A stretch of 64,000 bases of DNA from a virus. The notes under the pieces are model-generated. The model had not been told where the DNA came from. It did no database searches and saw nothing but the letters and a program-made list of their open reading frames with translations. Below, in pieces: positions 1-10,614 of the stretch. Numbering within the stretch: position 1 is the stretch's first letter; each line of letters begins with the position of its first letter. The DNA is taken from positions 34,975-98,974 of IMG/VR virus record IMGVR_UViG_3300008120_000017; one strand, written 5' to 3'. The position numbers and the translations under genes are program-made.

Positions 1-80
1 ATAGCTTACCGCTGTCTATTCTATTACTGTTGCTTGTTTCTCTCTTTATAATCAAAACTGTTTTTTGCATAAATATATTA
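1..80. other. Left edge of window
   Basis: AT-rich sequence downstream of the collagen A stop. I see no terminator-like stem or start of another gene here. Confidence 0.4.
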
Positions 81-2192
81 TTAACTGAATTTCGCCTGAC
101 AGCAAGAATTAGCATTTGCGCATCCACCGGGACCTCTTGCACCTACAGTACTCCCGTCAGCGGTTGTACCTGGGTGTCCAGCAGGACCAGTTACTCCAGC
201 AGGACCAGTTACTCCAGCAGGTCCAGAAAGACCAGGAGGTCCAGAAAGACCAGGAGGTCCAGAAAGACCAGGAGGTCCAGTTGGGCCAGGTGGCCCAGAT
301 GGTCCGGCAACTCCTGGGGGACCAGTAGGTCCAGGTGGTCCAGGAGGCCCAGTTGGTCCATCGTATCCAGCCGAGCCAGATGGTCCAGGTGGTCCAGGAG
401 GACCTGTAGGCCCAGGTGGTCCAGTTAAACCGTCCGTACCGGCAGATCCGCTAGGTCCGGCAGGCCCATTTGATCCAGGCGAGCCAGATGGGCCCGCTGG
501 GCCAGGTGAACCGTCTGAACCAGGTGTACCAGATGCCCCAGTTGCTCCTTGTGCCCCAGATGCTCCAGGGGGACCATATGGCCCAGTTTGTCCATCTACG
601 CCATGCGATCCGGTAGGTCCAGGTGGGCCAGTAGGTCCAGGAGTAGTAGATCCAGTTGGACCTGGAGCTCCAGCAGGCCCATTTGATCCAGGCGGCCCTC
701 CTGATCCAGTTGGTCCAGGTGGACCAGCAGGACCAGTAGCTCCCTGAGAGCCAGGTGAACCAGGCGGTGAAGTAGTCGGCCCAGTATTCCCAGTAGGTCC
801 AGGAATAATAGATCCAGTTGGACCTGGAGCTCCAGCAGGCCCATTTGATCCTGATGCTCCAGGAGGTCCAGTTGGACCAGGAGGACCAGGAGTTCCACCC
901 CCAGGAGGACCTGTAGGCCCAGGAGGTCCAGGAAGACTTGAGCCTGGAGTTCCACTGGGTCCAGGAGGACCAGGAGGTCCACTGATTCCAGGAATAATAG
1001 ACCCAGCTGGACCTGGAGCTCCAGCAGGTCCATTTGATCCTGATGTTCCAGGAGGTCCAGTTGGACCAGGAGGACCAGCAAGACCGGATGCACCATCTAC
1101 TGCGTTATTTTGTCCAGGAGGGCCTGTTGGTCCAGGTGGACCAGTAGGACCTGGAGCTCCGTAACCAGCCGGTCCAGGTGGTCCAGGTGGTCCAGACACA
1201 GATATTCCTGGAGCGCCAGGAGCTCCAGCAGGCCCATTTGATCCAGGCGGTCCAGATGGTCCAGCAATTCCAGGCGGTCCAGATTGCCCAGCCAATCCTG
1301 CAGGCCCAGTAGCTCCTGGATTGCCAGGGGCTCCTTGCGGTCCAGCCGCGCCAGTAGCGCCAGGAGGCCCAGGTGGTCCAGTGACACTAACTCCAGGTGG
1401 TCCAGGATTGCCAACCCCTCCGGCTGGCCCTTGGGGTCCAGGTGGACCCTGCGGACCAGGTGTTGTTCCTGGGGGACCAGCAGGACCAGGAGTAGTATTC
1501 GGTGTTCCAGGGGTTCCAGATGGACCAGCAAGACCAGGTGAGCCAGACGCACCAGGAGGACCTACTATGGTTCCTTGTGGACCTTGTTGTCCAGTTGCTC
1601 CCATCGGTCCAACTGGTCCGTCATATCCTTTTTGTCCAGGCGGACCTACGTTTCCTGTTGCGCCCTGCATACCTGTAGCTCCTCTAAGCCCAGGAACCCC
1701 AATAGCCCCAGGTAATCCAGTCGCTCCATTTAATCCTGGCGGTCCATCTTTACCTGGTGGCCCCTGCACACCTGGCAGTCCATCATCTCCATCTGGTCCA
1801 GTATCTCCTTGTAAACCATCTGGTCCAGTGGGGCCTCTGGGTCCTACTGGACCCATTGTATTTACCCCTTTTTTTCCTATTGCCCCAAAAGAACCAGTAG
1901 CTCCTGCATTTCTGCCTGGATCACCCATGGGGCCAGTTACCCCAGTAGATCCTGTTGCTCCAATTAATCCTGTTGCTCCAGTAATTCCAAAAGCACCAGG
2001 AGATCCATTAACTCCTGGTATTCCCTGTTGACCAGATGGACCTGTTGCCCCGAGACACCCGTCTATCGGATCAATTTGAGTATTGATTTCTAAATTGTCT
2101 AATATCTCTGGGGTTTTACATAAATTAATAGGATCTATTAATTTAATGTCACAAGGCTCAATTAGCGGTGGCGTAAAATCACAGTCATTCAT
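81..2192 (-). CDS. Collagen-like fibre protein A
   Basis: A 703-residue protein made almost wholly of Gly-X-Y triplets, mainly [12 protein letters not shown] and GNN-like, from about residue 45 to 688. A short non-collagenous cap precedes it, with cysteines at 4, 14, 25 and 46, and the last 16 residues hold three more cysteines ([10 protein letters not shown]). It is the last of three tandem paralogues at the distal end of the tail operon, where phages keep adhesion fibres. A collagen triple helix of this length would be roughly 180-190 nm, using about 0.29 nm per residue. The caps probably register and lock the trimer by disulfides or metal; that is inference. The main domain has few charged residues, and the first ~110 triplet residues are more irregular. 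Long open frames on the other strand and in other frames here are shadows of the repeat. Confidence 0.93.
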   Translation of the reverse strand: MNDCDFTPPLIEPCDIKLIDPINLCKTPEILDNLEINTQIDPIDGCLGATGPSGQQGIPGVNGSPGAFGITGATGLIGATGSTGVTGPMGDPGRNAGATGSFGAIGKKGVNTMGPVGPRGPTGPDGLQGDTGPDGDDGLPGVQGPPGKDGPPGLNGATGLPGAIGVPGLRGATGMQGATGNVGPPGQKGYDGPVGPMGATGQQGPQGTIVGPPGASGSPGLAGPSGTPGTPNTTPGPAGPPGTTPGPQGPPGPQGPAGGVGNPGPPGVSVTGPPGPPGATGAAGPQGAPGNPGATGPAGLAGQSGPPGIAGPSGPPGSNGPAGAPGAPGISVSGPPGPPGPAGYGAPGPTGPPGPTGPPGQNNAVDGASGLAGPPGPTGPPGTSGSNGPAGAPGPAGSIIPGISGPPGPPGPSGTPGSSLPGPPGPTGPPGGGTPGPPGPTGPPGASGSNGPAGAPGPTGSIIPGPTGNTGPTTSPPGSPGSQGATGPAGPPGPTGSGGPPGSNGPAGAPGPTGSTTPGPTGPPGPTGSHGVDGQTGPYGPPGASGAQGATGASGTPGSDGSPGPAGPSGSPGSNGPAGPSGSAGTDGLTGPPGPTGPPGPPGPSGSAGYDGPTGPPGPPGPTGPPGVAGPSGPPGPTGPPGLSGPPGLSGPPGLSGPAGVTGPAGVTGPAGHPGTTADGSTVGARGPGGCANANSCCQAKFS
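220..273. repeat. Three perfect 18-bp tandem repeats in collagen A
   Basis: The unit GGTCCAGAAAGACCAGGA occurs three times without a mismatch and is preceded at 181..216 by two copies of another perfect 18-bp unit. On the coding strand it encodes the near-C-terminal GPPGLS repeats. The same three-copy block occurs at 4483..4536 in collagen C, and a single copy lies in collagen B near 2344. These are coding microrepeats, not a CRISPR: the copies are directly adjacent, with no spacers. Confidence 0.95.
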
Positions 2193-2213
2193 TCAGTGTA
2201 AGTGTATTATATA

Positions 2214-4316
2214 TTAATACCAACTACATGTAACGCAAGAAGTACAGGTATTTCCACCAGGAGGCCCAGGAGGCCCAGGAGTTCCTGGTGGTCCAGTTAC
2301 TCCAGGCGGTCCAGTTACTCCAGGGGGTCCAGTTACTCCAGCAGGTCCAGAAAGACCAGGAGGTCCAGAAACTCCAGCAGGACCAGATACCCCCGGAGGT
2401 CCAGTTACACCAGGTGCACCTACAGCACCACTTGGCCCAGGAGGACCAGCAGGGCCAGTAGGACCTGGCGGACCTGGAACCCCGTTAACAGTGCTAGAAG
2501 AACCAGCAGGGCCAGTAGGACCTGGAGGACCAGGAGGTCCAAAGTTACTATTTGGATTTCCGTTAGGTCCTGGCGGCCCTGCTGGTCCAGTTACTCCATC
2601 TGGTCCAGGTGGTCCAGGAGGCCCAGTTGGTCCATTGTATCCATTCGAGCCAGATGGTCCAGGTGGTCCAGGAGGACCAGGTGATCCAGCAGGACCTTGT
2701 GGTCCAGGAGTAGTATTCGATATTCCAGGAGTTCCAGGAGGGCCAGCAGGACCAGGAGGACCAGTAACACTATATCCAGGAGGACCTGTAGGCCCAGGTG
2801 GTCCAGTTAAACCGTCATTCCCAGGTAGCCCAGGTGGTCCTGTTGGACCAGGAGGCCCAGTTACTCCTTGTATTCCGGGGGTGCCATCATTATTAGGTCC
2901 AGGTGGTCCAGGTGGACCAGTTATACCGTACCCAGGTGGGCCAGGTGGTCCAGTTGGTCCATTATTACCAGGAGTTCCGCTAGGTCCAGGAGGCCCAGGA
3001 GGTCCAGTGCCTCCGCCACTGCCTGAGGGTCCAGGAGGTCCAGGAGGTCCAGGAGGTCCAGGGGTTGCATTAGTTCCTGGATTTCCAGCAGGCCCAACAG
3101 GACCTTGAGATCCAGCAGGTCCTACACCTCCAGGAGGTCCAGTTGGGCCAGGTGGTCCAGTTACTCCAGGGTTTCCAGCAGGTCCAGCAGGTCCACTTGA
3201 TCCAGGCGGCCCAGATACACCTGGATTACCGGAAGTACCACTAGGCCCAGGAGGACCTGTAGGCCCAGTAGGTCCAGGGTTACCAACTCCAGTAGCTCCA
3301 GGTGGACCTTGGTTGCCATTTGGTCCATTGCCCCCTGGGGGACCGGTAGGGCCAGGTGGTCCAGTAACTCCATCGGGTCCAGATGGCCCAGGAGGGCCAG
3401 AAATACCGTTAGTCCCCGCAACACCAGTAGGTCCAGGTGGTCCTGTTGGACCAGGAGGTCCAGCCACACCAATAGATCCTGAGGCACCAGGAGGACCAAC
3501 TGGACCAGGATTACCAATACCACCAGCAGGACCAGCAGGACCAGCTGTGCCTGATGCTCCAGGGGGACCGGGAGGACCTACACCACCAGCAGGACCAGCA
3601 GGACCAGGAGGACCAACTGGTCCATCACTACCCGTTTGGCCAGGTAAGCCAACAGATCCAGTAGAACCAATCGCTCCTGGTGGCCCCATGGGTCCAGGGT
3701 TGCCTGAAGCCCCAACTACCCCAGGAGGTCCTTGATTGCCTGGATTTCCTGTTAATCCCGTCGCTCCCGGACCCCCAGTCAAACCAATTACCCCAGGAGC
3801 CCCAGGTAATCCAGTAGCTCCATTAATCCCAGGAAGACCTCGTACACCATCTGATCCATCTAACCCAGGAACCCCAGGCAATCCTGGAGGACCTGGTATA
3901 CCATCTTTACCTGGGTTTCCTTTGGGACCATCTTCACCTTTCTTGCCTTGATTTCCTATTGGTCCAGTTGGGCCAGGGATAGGATCCCCAGGCGGTCCTG
4001 CGGGCCCAGGCAATCCAATGTTACCAGTTGGACCAGCTAACCCAGTTGCTCCTGTTGCTCCTTTAACTCCTACGGCCCCCGTAATACCGGTTGAACCCAT
4101 CAATCCGGGAGCGCCTGGTGCGCCTGGGCTTCCGTCAAGACCAATTATACCAGGAATTCCAGGAACACCACTACATCCTGGAATTCCAATGGTTAAGTCT
4201 TGTGTGTTTAGTACACTATATACAAAAACAGGAGTTTTACATATTAAATCTGGTAGCTTAACCTGTATCTCACAATCAGACAAAACTGGGGGAATAAATT
4301 TACAATCTTTATCCAT
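2214..4316 (-). CDS. Collagen-like fibre protein B
   Basis: A 700-residue paralogue of its two neighbours. The N-terminal cap has cysteines at 5, 15, 26 and 48, with almost the same spacing as in the other two proteins, and shares the pattern D-C-x-F-x-P-P. A Gly-X-Y domain runs to about residue 685, and the C-terminus carries three cysteines ([14 protein letters not shown]). The triplets are dominated by GPP and GPT. There are occasional helix interruptions, including GISNTTPG and GNPNSNFG. It starts 27 bases after the end of collagen C and ends 21 bases before the start of collagen A, so the three are probably co-transcribed. The likely role is a trimeric tail- or capsid-surface fibre; the attachment site cannot be told from sequence. 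Confidence 0.93.
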   Translation of the reverse strand: MDKDCKFIPPVLSDCEIQVKLPDLICKTPVFVYSVLNTQDLTIGIPGCSGVPGIPGIIGLDGSPGAPGAPGLMGSTGITGAVGVKGATGATGLAGPTGNIGLPGPAGPPGDPIPGPTGPIGNQGKKGEDGPKGNPGKDGIPGPPGLPGVPGLDGSDGVRGLPGINGATGLPGAPGVIGLTGGPGATGLTGNPGNQGPPGVVGASGNPGPMGPPGAIGSTGSVGLPGQTGSDGPVGPPGPAGPAGGVGPPGPPGASGTAGPAGPAGGIGNPGPVGPPGASGSIGVAGPPGPTGPPGPTGVAGTNGISGPPGPSGPDGVTGPPGPTGPPGGNGPNGNQGPPGATGVGNPGPTGPTGPPGPSGTSGNPGVSGPPGSSGPAGPAGNPGVTGPPGPTGPPGGVGPAGSQGPVGPAGNPGTNATPGPPGPPGPPGPSGSGGGTGPPGPPGPSGTPGNNGPTGPPGPPGYGITGPPGPPGPNNDGTPGIQGVTGPPGPTGPPGLPGNDGLTGPPGPTGPPGYSVTGPPGPAGPPGTPGISNTTPGPQGPAGSPGPPGPPGPSGSNGYNGPTGPPGPPGPDGVTGPAGPPGPNGNPNSNFGPPGPPGPTGPAGSSSTVNGVPGPPGPTGPAGPPGPSGAVGAPGVTGPPGVSGPAGVSGPPGLSGPAGVTGPPGVTGPPGVTGPPGTPGPPGPPGGNTCTSCVTCSWY

Positions 4317-4343
4317 TGATATAAAAAAAATTTAGTAATAATA

Positions 4344-6503
4344 CTAGCAACTTGGACTTCTCATGTAAAAACATATCTGACAGCTACCACTACAATTCGA
4401 TTGTCCATTTCCGCCAGCTGTTCCAGGTTGTGGTATACTTCCAGGGGGTCCAGTTACCCCAGTGGGTCCAGTTACTCCAGCAGGTCCAGAAAGACCAGGA
4501 GGTCCAGAAAGACCAGGAGGTCCAGAAAGACCAGGAGGTCCAGTTGGGCCAGGGGGCCCAGATACACCAGGTGCACCTACAGCACCACTTGGCCCAGGAG
4601 GACCAACAGGTCCCATAGGGCCAATAAGCCCATCAACACCATTTGATCCAGCAGGTCCAGGTGGACCAATAGGACCTGGAGCTCCAGCAGGCCCATTTGA
4701 TCCTGAGGCTCCAGGAGGACCTGGAGGCCCAGGAGTAGTATTTGGGGTCCCGCTTGCCCCAGATGCACCAGTAGGACCAGGATTATTATTTGGTGTTCCG
4801 CTCGCTCCAGGAGGACCAGGTTGACCATCAGGCCCAGTTATGCCAGGTGGTCCAGGATTTCCTGATGTACCTGGAGTTCCACTAGGCCCAGGAGGACCTG
4901 GAGGCCCAGGCGGTCCAGGTACAGTAGATGGAAGTCCTGGAGGTCCAGGAGGTCCAAAATTAGAATTTGGTGCTCCACTTGGCCCAGGAGGTCCAGGTGG
5001 ACCAGTTGGGCCAGGAGGCCCAGGCGGTCCAGTTAATCCAGGTATATTTGTTCCGGGGGGTCCAGGAGGCCCAGGAAGTCCAGGCACACTTGTTCCAGCA
5101 GGACCAGGAGGTCCAAAATTAGAATTTGGTGCACCAGGTGCTCCTGGTGGCCCAGTTGGCCCTGGGTTTCCGTAACTACCAGAAGCCCCAGGTCCAGGGG
5201 GACCAGGTGGTCCAGTTGGCCCTGGGGACGGATTTCCGTTTGTACCTGTTGCTCCAGGAGGTCCAGTTGGCCCAGGTGGCCCCATAGTGCCACTTGCCCC
5301 AGGAGGACCTGGTAGTCCAAAGTTTAAGTTTGAAGGACCAGGTGGCCCAGCAGGACCAGGTGGCCCAACAGGCCCAACTCCGCCAGGAGTACCAGCAGAA
5401 CCAGGAGTTCCACTAGGTCCAGGAGGTCCAGGAGGACCAGTAGGACCCGGTAAAGAAGTGCCAGGAGGTCCAGTTGGACCAGGAGAACCAGGAGTTCCAC
5501 TAGGTCCAGGAGGTCCAGGAGGACCAAAATTTAAGTTAGGTTGACCTGCAGGTCCAGCAGGACCTTGGGGTCCAGCAGATCCAGATGCTCCTTGCGCACC
5601 AGACGCCCCAGGTGGTCCAGTAACTCCAGGTGGCCCAGGGTTTCCATTTGAGCCAGCAGGACCTTGTGGTCCAGTTGGGCCTGGCCCTCCTGGTGGTCCA
5701 GGTGGCCCAGAAGGGCTTGTACCAGGTGGACCAGTTGGTCCAGGATTTCCTATTGGACCAGGAGGCCCAGCAGGACCAGGTGTACCAGGATTTCCTGGAC
5801 TGCCAGAAGCACCAGGTTGACCAATAGAACCAGAAGCTCCAGGAACGCCAGGTCCTCCAGCGCCACCTGGTGGCCCTACAGGCCCAGGGGGCCCCACAGG
5901 ACCAGATACTCCAGGCAATCCCCTGGATCCAGTTGGGCCAACTCTTCCTTGAGGTCCATCTACTCCAGGAGGCCCAACAGTCCCAGTGCTTCCAGGTAAA
6001 CCAGGTAATCCCACCTTGCCTGTTTTTCCTGGTTGCCCATCTGGTCCAGCGGGACCAGTGCTGCCGTTTTTTCCAGTATCCCCTTTGGGTCCAATAACTC
6101 CTGGTGGGCCAGTAGGCCCTGTTGGACCAGCTGGACCTACTGGTCCAGCGATTCCAGGGGGTCCATCTACTCCAGTTGCTCCAAAACCACCAGGAGGGCC
6201 AGGAGGGCCACTTAAACCTATATCACCAGTTATACCAGTAGAACCAGGGAGTCCTTGTTGGCCAGTTTGCCCAGTAGCCCCAATTGCTCCAACTGCTCCA
6301 GGTATACCGAAACCACCTGGAGTACCTTGTATGCCAGTGGCCCCAACACACCCAGGTATAGCGTATTCTACGCTAAATATGGTTGGTGTAACCTGTTTTG
6401 GAGATGGACACAAAAAAACAAAGTTAGGTATTTTTACTTCACACTCCAAGATATATGGAGGAGTAAACTCACAATCTGTTATTGTATTTTTTACGTCTGG
6501 CAT
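4344..6503 (-). CDS. Collagen-like fibre protein C
   Basis: A 719-residue collagen-like protein, first of the three in transcription order. Cap cysteines are at 11, 21, 32 and 52, and the C-terminal tail is cysteine-rich (four cysteines in the last 20 residues). The Gly-X-Y domain is broken at least six times by interruptions of one type, such as [24 protein letters not shown] and GTPNTTPG, in which two glycines are seven positions apart instead of three or six. The start codon lies 13 bases inside the end of the preceding gene, which indicates translational coupling. Its C-terminal repeat DNA is identical over three 18-bp units to that of collagen A, pointing to recombination between the copies. 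Confidence 0.93.
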   Translation of the reverse strand: MPDVKNTITDCEFTPPYILECEVKIPNFVFLCPSPKQVTPTIFSVEYAIPGCVGATGIQGTPGGFGIPGAVGAIGATGQTGQQGLPGSTGITGDIGLSGPPGPPGGFGATGVDGPPGIAGPVGPAGPTGPTGPPGVIGPKGDTGKNGSTGPAGPDGQPGKTGKVGLPGLPGSTGTVGPPGVDGPQGRVGPTGSRGLPGVSGPVGPPGPVGPPGGAGGPGVPGASGSIGQPGASGSPGNPGTPGPAGPPGPIGNPGPTGPPGTSPSGPPGPPGGPGPTGPQGPAGSNGNPGPPGVTGPPGASGAQGASGSAGPQGPAGPAGQPNLNFGPPGPPGPSGTPGSPGPTGPPGTSLPGPTGPPGPPGPSGTPGSAGTPGGVGPVGPPGPAGPPGPSNLNFGLPGPPGASGTMGPPGPTGPPGATGTNGNPSPGPTGPPGPPGPGASGSYGNPGPTGPPGAPGAPNSNFGPPGPAGTSVPGLPGPPGPPGTNIPGLTGPPGPPGPTGPPGPPGPSGAPNSNFGPPGPPGLPSTVPGPPGPPGPPGPSGTPGTSGNPGPPGITGPDGQPGPPGASGTPNNNPGPTGASGASGTPNTTPGPPGPPGASGSNGPAGAPGPIGPPGPAGSNGVDGLIGPMGPVGPPGPSGAVGAPGVSGPPGPTGPPGLSGPPGLSGPPGLSGPAGVTGPTGVTGPPGSIPQPGTAGGNGQSNCSGSCQICFYMRSPSC
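4483..4536. repeat. Three perfect 18-bp tandem repeats in collagen C
   Basis: The same unit as at 220..273, in three adjacent perfect copies, encoding GPPGLS-type repeats just before the C-terminal cysteine tail. Downstream on the plus strand the two loci stay near-identical (GGTCCAGTTGGGCCAG), so the shared block is longer than the repeat itself. Confidence 0.95.
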
Positions 6504-7336
6504 TTCGCTATTTTTGTTTTTGGATCAATAGCTACCACTATTTTATATTCTTCCGGAAGATTGAATATCAATACGCCATTGTCACCCTCTATCTTAAAGT
6601 TTCCAGATTCATCTGGTGTCACTCCATTTATTGAAAATACTCCATTACAGATATCGTTTTTTTCGTCATTATATCTTTTGCCTGATCCTATATTTGCGGA
6701 TGAATTAATTGTAAACTTTTTATCAGCTTGATAAATATAGGAATTATATCCAGGAGAAACCTTCACATCACCATTTATATTTTTTTTGTGATATCCATCC
6801 TGGTCTACAATATTTAATTCATCGATAACTATATTACCTGAGTAGATTACTTGAGTTGGTTCTATTTTTAATCCTATATCACCTTGGTTGCTAAATAAAT
6901 TTGATGGAAATAAATAATTATCAGGATTTGATGCAATATCCAATACAGAAGAATTTACCAAAGTCCTTAATTCAAACATTTTAATTCCACTAGAATTCCA
7001 CACACTGGATACACCTAAATACGGCCATTGAGAATTGTCTAATGGAATATATACACATATCATCCCATTAAATACATGCTCATTTTCTGGTACCTTGTGT
7101 ACTAAAAAAAATAATGTGCAAAATCCATCTAACAAAAATTGCTTATACTCATTTGGTAAATCTGCTGAATAGTTTGCGACCAAGTATAGGCTGGGGGACT
7201 CATGTGTCTTAAACCTTGTCCAGCATTTAAAATCTATGAAACACGAGTTTTTAACCTTACTAGAAACCGTGTTCTCTACGAAAGGAAAAGATCTATTAGA
7301 GTTTTCAGAGAAAAAAGATGGATAAGAGCTATTCAT
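6491..7336 (-). CDS. Tail-tip/fibre family paralogue 1 (NSxRxFPF family)
   Basis: A 281-residue protein, last of five adjacent genes that share an N-terminal signature, here ENSNRSFPF at residues 11-19, and a second motif towards the C-terminus, [12 protein letters not shown] at about 236-247. The second motif resembles the NGVxPDxNGN turn often seen in phage tail-tip and fibre proteins; the function of this family is not known to me. The centre is beta-rich with no membrane segment. It overlaps the next upstream gene by ATGA (7333-7336) and collagen C by 13 bases. Its place between the baseplate genes and the collagen fibres suggests a connector or receptor-contact role. Confidence 0.75.
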   Translation of the reverse strand: MNSSYPSFFSENSNRSFPFVENTVSSKVKNSCFIDFKCWTRFKTHESPSLYLVANYSADLPNEYKQFLLDGFCTLFFLVHKVPENEHVFNGMICVYIPLDNSQWPYLGVSSVWNSSGIKMFELRTLVNSSVLDIASNPDNYLFPSNLFSNQGDIGLKIEPTQVIYSGNIVIDELNIVDQDGYHKKNINGDVKVSPGYNSYIYQADKKFTINSSANIGSGKRYNDEKNDICNGVFSINGVTPDESGNFKIEGDNGVLIFNLPEEYKIVVAIDPKTKIAKCQT

Positions 7337-8052
7337 TTGGTTAATTCTATTTTTATCCCACCCTCTGACTGATTTATTCTTATAACCTGTCTTTCGTCTA
7401 GTGTGTTAGACGGCTGCCCAACGTCTCTTGGCTTTATATATAAATCTAGCTCCTCTGGAGATATACCATTTATTTTTTTTAATATAATTTGATTTGGATC
7501 ACAGCATTCATCAATTGCATTAGAACTATTTTTGCCTATAGAGTCAAAAACAATTATATTGCTATTTCCATTCATCTCGACCCCTGGTCCTTCATGAAAG
7601 TTTATAAAACCATTTATTCTTTGAGGCCCAATTTTTATTGAAGAAACCTGCTTTGATGGGTACGTAAATAAACAAGTAGGATTTAATAGAATTTGTCTGC
7701 TGTCAAAATTCTTAGAAAAAGATTTTCTATTGTTAGATAAATTCAAAAAATATGTACCAGTAATTATACTACCTACCGAAATACCCCTACTATCCATTAT
7801 TGGTATTAATTTGTATGGGGTAATTTGATCGTTTGATGAAAAAGTGTATTTTCTAGAGCTACCGGACTTTAATTCTCCATAGAATGAATCAACCTTCAAA
7901 GACAGACTAGATAACCATATATCAGTGTCTTCATAGACTACTAAGGAAGCATCAATAAAAATAGTATTATCTATTTCCGAATTATTGTAAGTAAACGGAA
8001 AAGTAGATTCGGAGTTTTGATTTCTCCACTCTTTGTATGTTAATGCTTCCAT
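7333..8052 (-). CDS. Tail-tip/fibre family paralogue 2 (NSxRxFPF family)
   Basis: A 239-residue paralogue with the N-terminal motif NQNSESTFPF (residues 11-20), where Arg of the family motif is replaced by Ser/Thr-type residues. It has a shortened version of the second motif, INGISPEE, followed by DLYIKP. A Cys-Cys pair (ECCDPNQ) sits just ahead of the second motif, as in the sister proteins. It ends in an ATGA overlap with paralogue 1. The protein looks like a soluble beta-structured virion component; no catalytic motif is visible. Confidence 0.72.
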   Translation of the reverse strand: MEALTYKEWRNQNSESTFPFTYNNSEIDNTIFIDASLVVYEDTDIWLSSLSLKVDSFYGELKSGSSRKYTFSSNDQITPYKLIPIMDSRGISVGSIITGTYFLNLSNNRKSFSKNFDSRQILLNPTCLFTYPSKQVSSIKIGPQRINGFINFHEGPGVEMNGNSNIIVFDSIGKNSSNAIDECCDPNQIILKKINGISPEELDLYIKPRDVGQPSNTLDERQVIRINQSEGGIKIELTK

Positions 8053-8054
8053 TT

Positions 8055-8978
8055 TTATATTATAAACTCTTCGCTAGGTAGTCTTCCATCTGGAAATGGT
8101 ATAATTTTAGTGTCTTCACATATTTCTTCGCTATTTTTCTGCAAAGATAAAATTATACCATCAGCAGTATTTTCTATCTCTAATCCACTGGAACTGCTTC
8201 CAACCTCTAATTCAAATTTTCCGTTTTGTTCATTTAATTTAAAATCACCAACCTCAATATTTATATTACCGTTTTGAGGATTAGGTGATACATTATTAAT
8301 TTTTTTAATTGGTGTATGTGGACAATCACATACAGTCCTTGGAGGTTGACATATATCCTCTATGACTGATGGGTCGGATAAATAAAATAAAACATTTGAT
8401 TGATCTATTACTACTTTTTGGGTAACTCCGTTTTGATTTATTTGCCTAATTGTATTATTATTGGAATCTACCATGGTGTTAAGTAAACCAATCGTAGACA
8501 AGTCTATGTCTCCAACTACTTTTCCCATGTTGTACTCAATTGATTTTATTGCGGGCTCTCCAGCACATATATAACAGTAGTTTATTAAAGGTATATTTGT
8601 ATTTGTAAATTTATGCAATCCGCTTAATCTCATGTGATAGAATTTTGTTAAATCACCAAAAGCCACATTCCCAGATACCCCCACATCAGACAACGGAATA
8701 ATTGGAGATGACACAAATTTATTTAAAAGACTTCCTTGAGCCATAAAAATATCTTGATCAAGGATTGAGTCATAAAAAGTTGCTGTAAAAATATTTCCAG
8801 AAAAATGTATTGAAGACAAAGATATTTTAGCATCATTCACATGAACAATTGCCATACAATCAACAATCAATAAATCAGAGAATGTAAAATTCTTGTCTGA
8901 TAATTCATATTTTTTATACTCAAATGGATAAGACCTTAATGAGTTTAAATTATACCAATCTTCAATATCTCCTATCAT
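8055..8978 (-). CDS. Tail-tip/fibre family paralogue 3 (NSxRxFPF family)
   Basis: A 307-residue paralogue with the N-terminal motif DWYNLNSLRSYPF (residues 7-19). The second motif is INNVSPNPQNGNINIE, preceded by a cysteine cluster, CQPPRTVCDCP, that could bind metal or form disulfides. It ends in an acidic low-complexity stretch. It is separated by two bases from paralogue 2 and by four from paralogue 4. The function is unknown; position and shared motifs suggest a tail-tip or baseplate-periphery protein. Confidence 0.72.
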   Translation of the reverse strand: MIGDIEDWYNLNSLRSYPFEYKKYELSDKNFTFSDLLIVDCMAIVHVNDAKISLSSIHFSGNIFTATFYDSILDQDIFMAQGSLLNKFVSSPIIPLSDVGVSGNVAFGDLTKFYHMRLSGLHKFTNTNIPLINYCYICAGEPAIKSIEYNMGKVVGDIDLSTIGLLNTMVDSNNNTIRQINQNGVTQKVVIDQSNVLFYLSDPSVIEDICQPPRTVCDCPHTPIKKINNVSPNPQNGNINIEVGDFKLNEQNGKFELEVGSSSSGLEIENTADGIILSLQKNSEEICEDTKIIPFPDGRLPSEEFII

Positions 8979-8982
8979 ATAA

Positions 8983-10614
8983 TTATTGATCTAATTGTAT
9001 AACTCTATAGGTTTGTCTACTTATCAATTCTCCGCCGCAACTTTTTGACTGCAAAACTGGACCATATTCATATCTAGCTATCCAGACATCTTTCTTGCAT
9101 CCATAAGTTCCTGTCCATACTTGATCGTCGTTAACTGTCCCACCATATATGCCGTTAGATTCACATTTTATTGTAAGGTTATTGTCTTTTAAATCAAATA
9201 CAGGAAAATTAGCAACAAAAGTTATATCTGTATAGCTACCTGGCATTATTGGTTTGATATCTCCATATTCAGAGTTTGATCCAATAACAAAACCTCCGAA
9301 AAATCCGCTAGGTAAATCAGGTGAATTATTGTAATAGTCTTTTGGCGTAGTAGTCAAAGCAGGAAGCTCCTCGATTGAAGAATATATCAAGGGTGGCTTG
9401 TCTGACTCCAGGCTAGGGTCAAATTCTAGTATAGAAAAACTTTGTGGTTCTATGCCAAATCCTCCAACAACACTCAACCTAAAGTCCACATAAATTGGAA
9501 CTGAGCAGGTGTTCTGCACACTAATTCTAAATTGATCTTCAAATACTCTCAGGTTTCTCACCCTACAAATTGGCCGTCTTTCTTTATTTATTTTATTTAC
9601 AGCGTCATTGTACAGCTCGGTGTTTGATGTAACCATTTGCACAAGTAGATCGCACACTTCTTTTAATTTTCTAGACCTTCTCTCTATTGCTGCTGTATAT
9701 GCTCTGTATTTTTCGCACCCGCAACACGGTAAACAATCACTGAGAAGCTGTACAGAATTCAATAACTTTATATCTTGTTGTTCGTCTGGTGAGTCATCAG
9801 AAAATCGTGTTTCTGGTCTCTCTATTTTTGTTAAGCATCCTACAGTATTCAACCTAAATCTACCTGTATCATCTGGGCCAACATTATTAATAAACTTAAT
9901 GTCCGTGTTTAGCGTAGAATCATTACTAGTGGTTGCTACTGGAGTAGCAGAAACAATTATTAGATTGGGGTCTACTAAATCTTTGGAGAAAACTACGTTA
10001 GGCCCAGCTTTTATTTTTTGTATAATCTCCCTGCCCCATTCATTTTCTTCTGGAATAGAGGGGGCTACATAAAAATTAGGATTACTGCTTGTTATATAGT
10101 CTGGAAGTTTTTGTATGAAAACTCTCCTAAAACCCTTGCTTCCTGGATTTATTACCGATGAATCAAGCAACGATGATTCTTTATCAAGGTTGGATAAATT
10201 CTGCAAAGCGTTATCCCAGGAAGAACCAATAGTAAACATGCATACCGCATATTTTGTAGCATATCCAGTTATCTGAGAAAATACAGGATTACTATATTTT
10301 AATGTTATTTGATCTCCTTTTCTGTTTACGCTAGTAGTTATTCCATTTTTCTGTATGCTTCTTCTTCGAGAAATTGATCCAGAAATAATTGCTATTTCTT
10401 CTGTTTGTGAATATTTAAATTCAAGAACGTATGAATCATTTTGCGAGCTATATATAACGCTAGATAAATATATAGAATTGTTTGAATAGTAGTCTGGAAA
10501 AAATTTAAGATCTACGATAAAATCCTTTGGAATTCCATTAGCTGAAATTGTTTTTTCACTGAATGGAAACGCCCTTATTGAATTTTCTTGCTGCCATTCT
10601 TGTATATTTTTCAC
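8983..10614 (-). CDS. Tail-tip/fibre family paralogue 4 (NSxRxFPF family), long form
   Basis: At 543 residues this is the longest of the five paralogues. It has the N-terminal motif QENSIRAFPF (residues 9-18) and the second motif INNVGPDDTGRFRLN in mid-protein. A CLPCCGC cluster follows, then a likely coiled coil (about residues 300-350) and an extra C-terminal beta-rich domain of roughly 190 residues absent from the shorter paralogues. The CxCCGC-plus-helix arrangement is shared with paralogue 5, so these two are the closest pair. Its start overlaps the end of paralogue 5 by ATGA. Confidence 0.73.
   Translation of the reverse strand: MKNIQEWQQENSIRAFPFSEKTISANGIPKDFIVDLKFFPDYYSNNSIYLSSVIYSSQNDSYVLEFKYSQTEEIAIISGSISRRRSIQKNGITTSVNRKGDQITLKYSNPVFSQITGYATKYAVCMFTIGSSWDNALQNLSNLDKESSLLDSSVINPGSKGFRRVFIQKLPDYITSSNPNFYVAPSIPEENEWGREIIQKIKAGPNVVFSKDLVDPNLIIVSATPVATTSNDSTLNTDIKFINNVGPDDTGRFRLNTVGCLTKIERPETRFSDDSPDEQQDIKLLNSVQLLSDCLPCCGCEKYRAYTAAIERRSRKLKEVCDLLVQMVTSNTELYNDAVNKINKERRPICRVRNLRVFEDQFRISVQNTCSVPIYVDFRLSVVGGFGIEPQSFSILEFDPSLESDKPPLIYSSIEELPALTTTPKDYYNNSPDLPSGFFGGFVIGSNSEYGDIKPIMPGSYTDITFVANFPVFDLKDNNLTIKCESNGIYGGTVNDDQVWTGTYGCKKDVWIARYEYGPVLQSKSCGGELISRQTYRVIQLDQ

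Noticed and set aside
220-273. CRISPR array or repeat element in the collagen DNA
   Set aside because: Units are adjacent, lack spacers and encode GPPGLS. They are coding repeats.
596-1552. Minus-strand Leu/Asp-rich open frames inside collagen A
   Set aside because: They are shifted readings of the same repeat, with biased composition and no start context. The collagen frame is far longer and has caps.
1321-2031. Long plus-strand open frames with Pro-Gly runs inside the collagen genes
   Set aside because: They are the reverse strand of Gly-Pro codons (GGN/CCN complement), so an open frame is expected. No other support exists.
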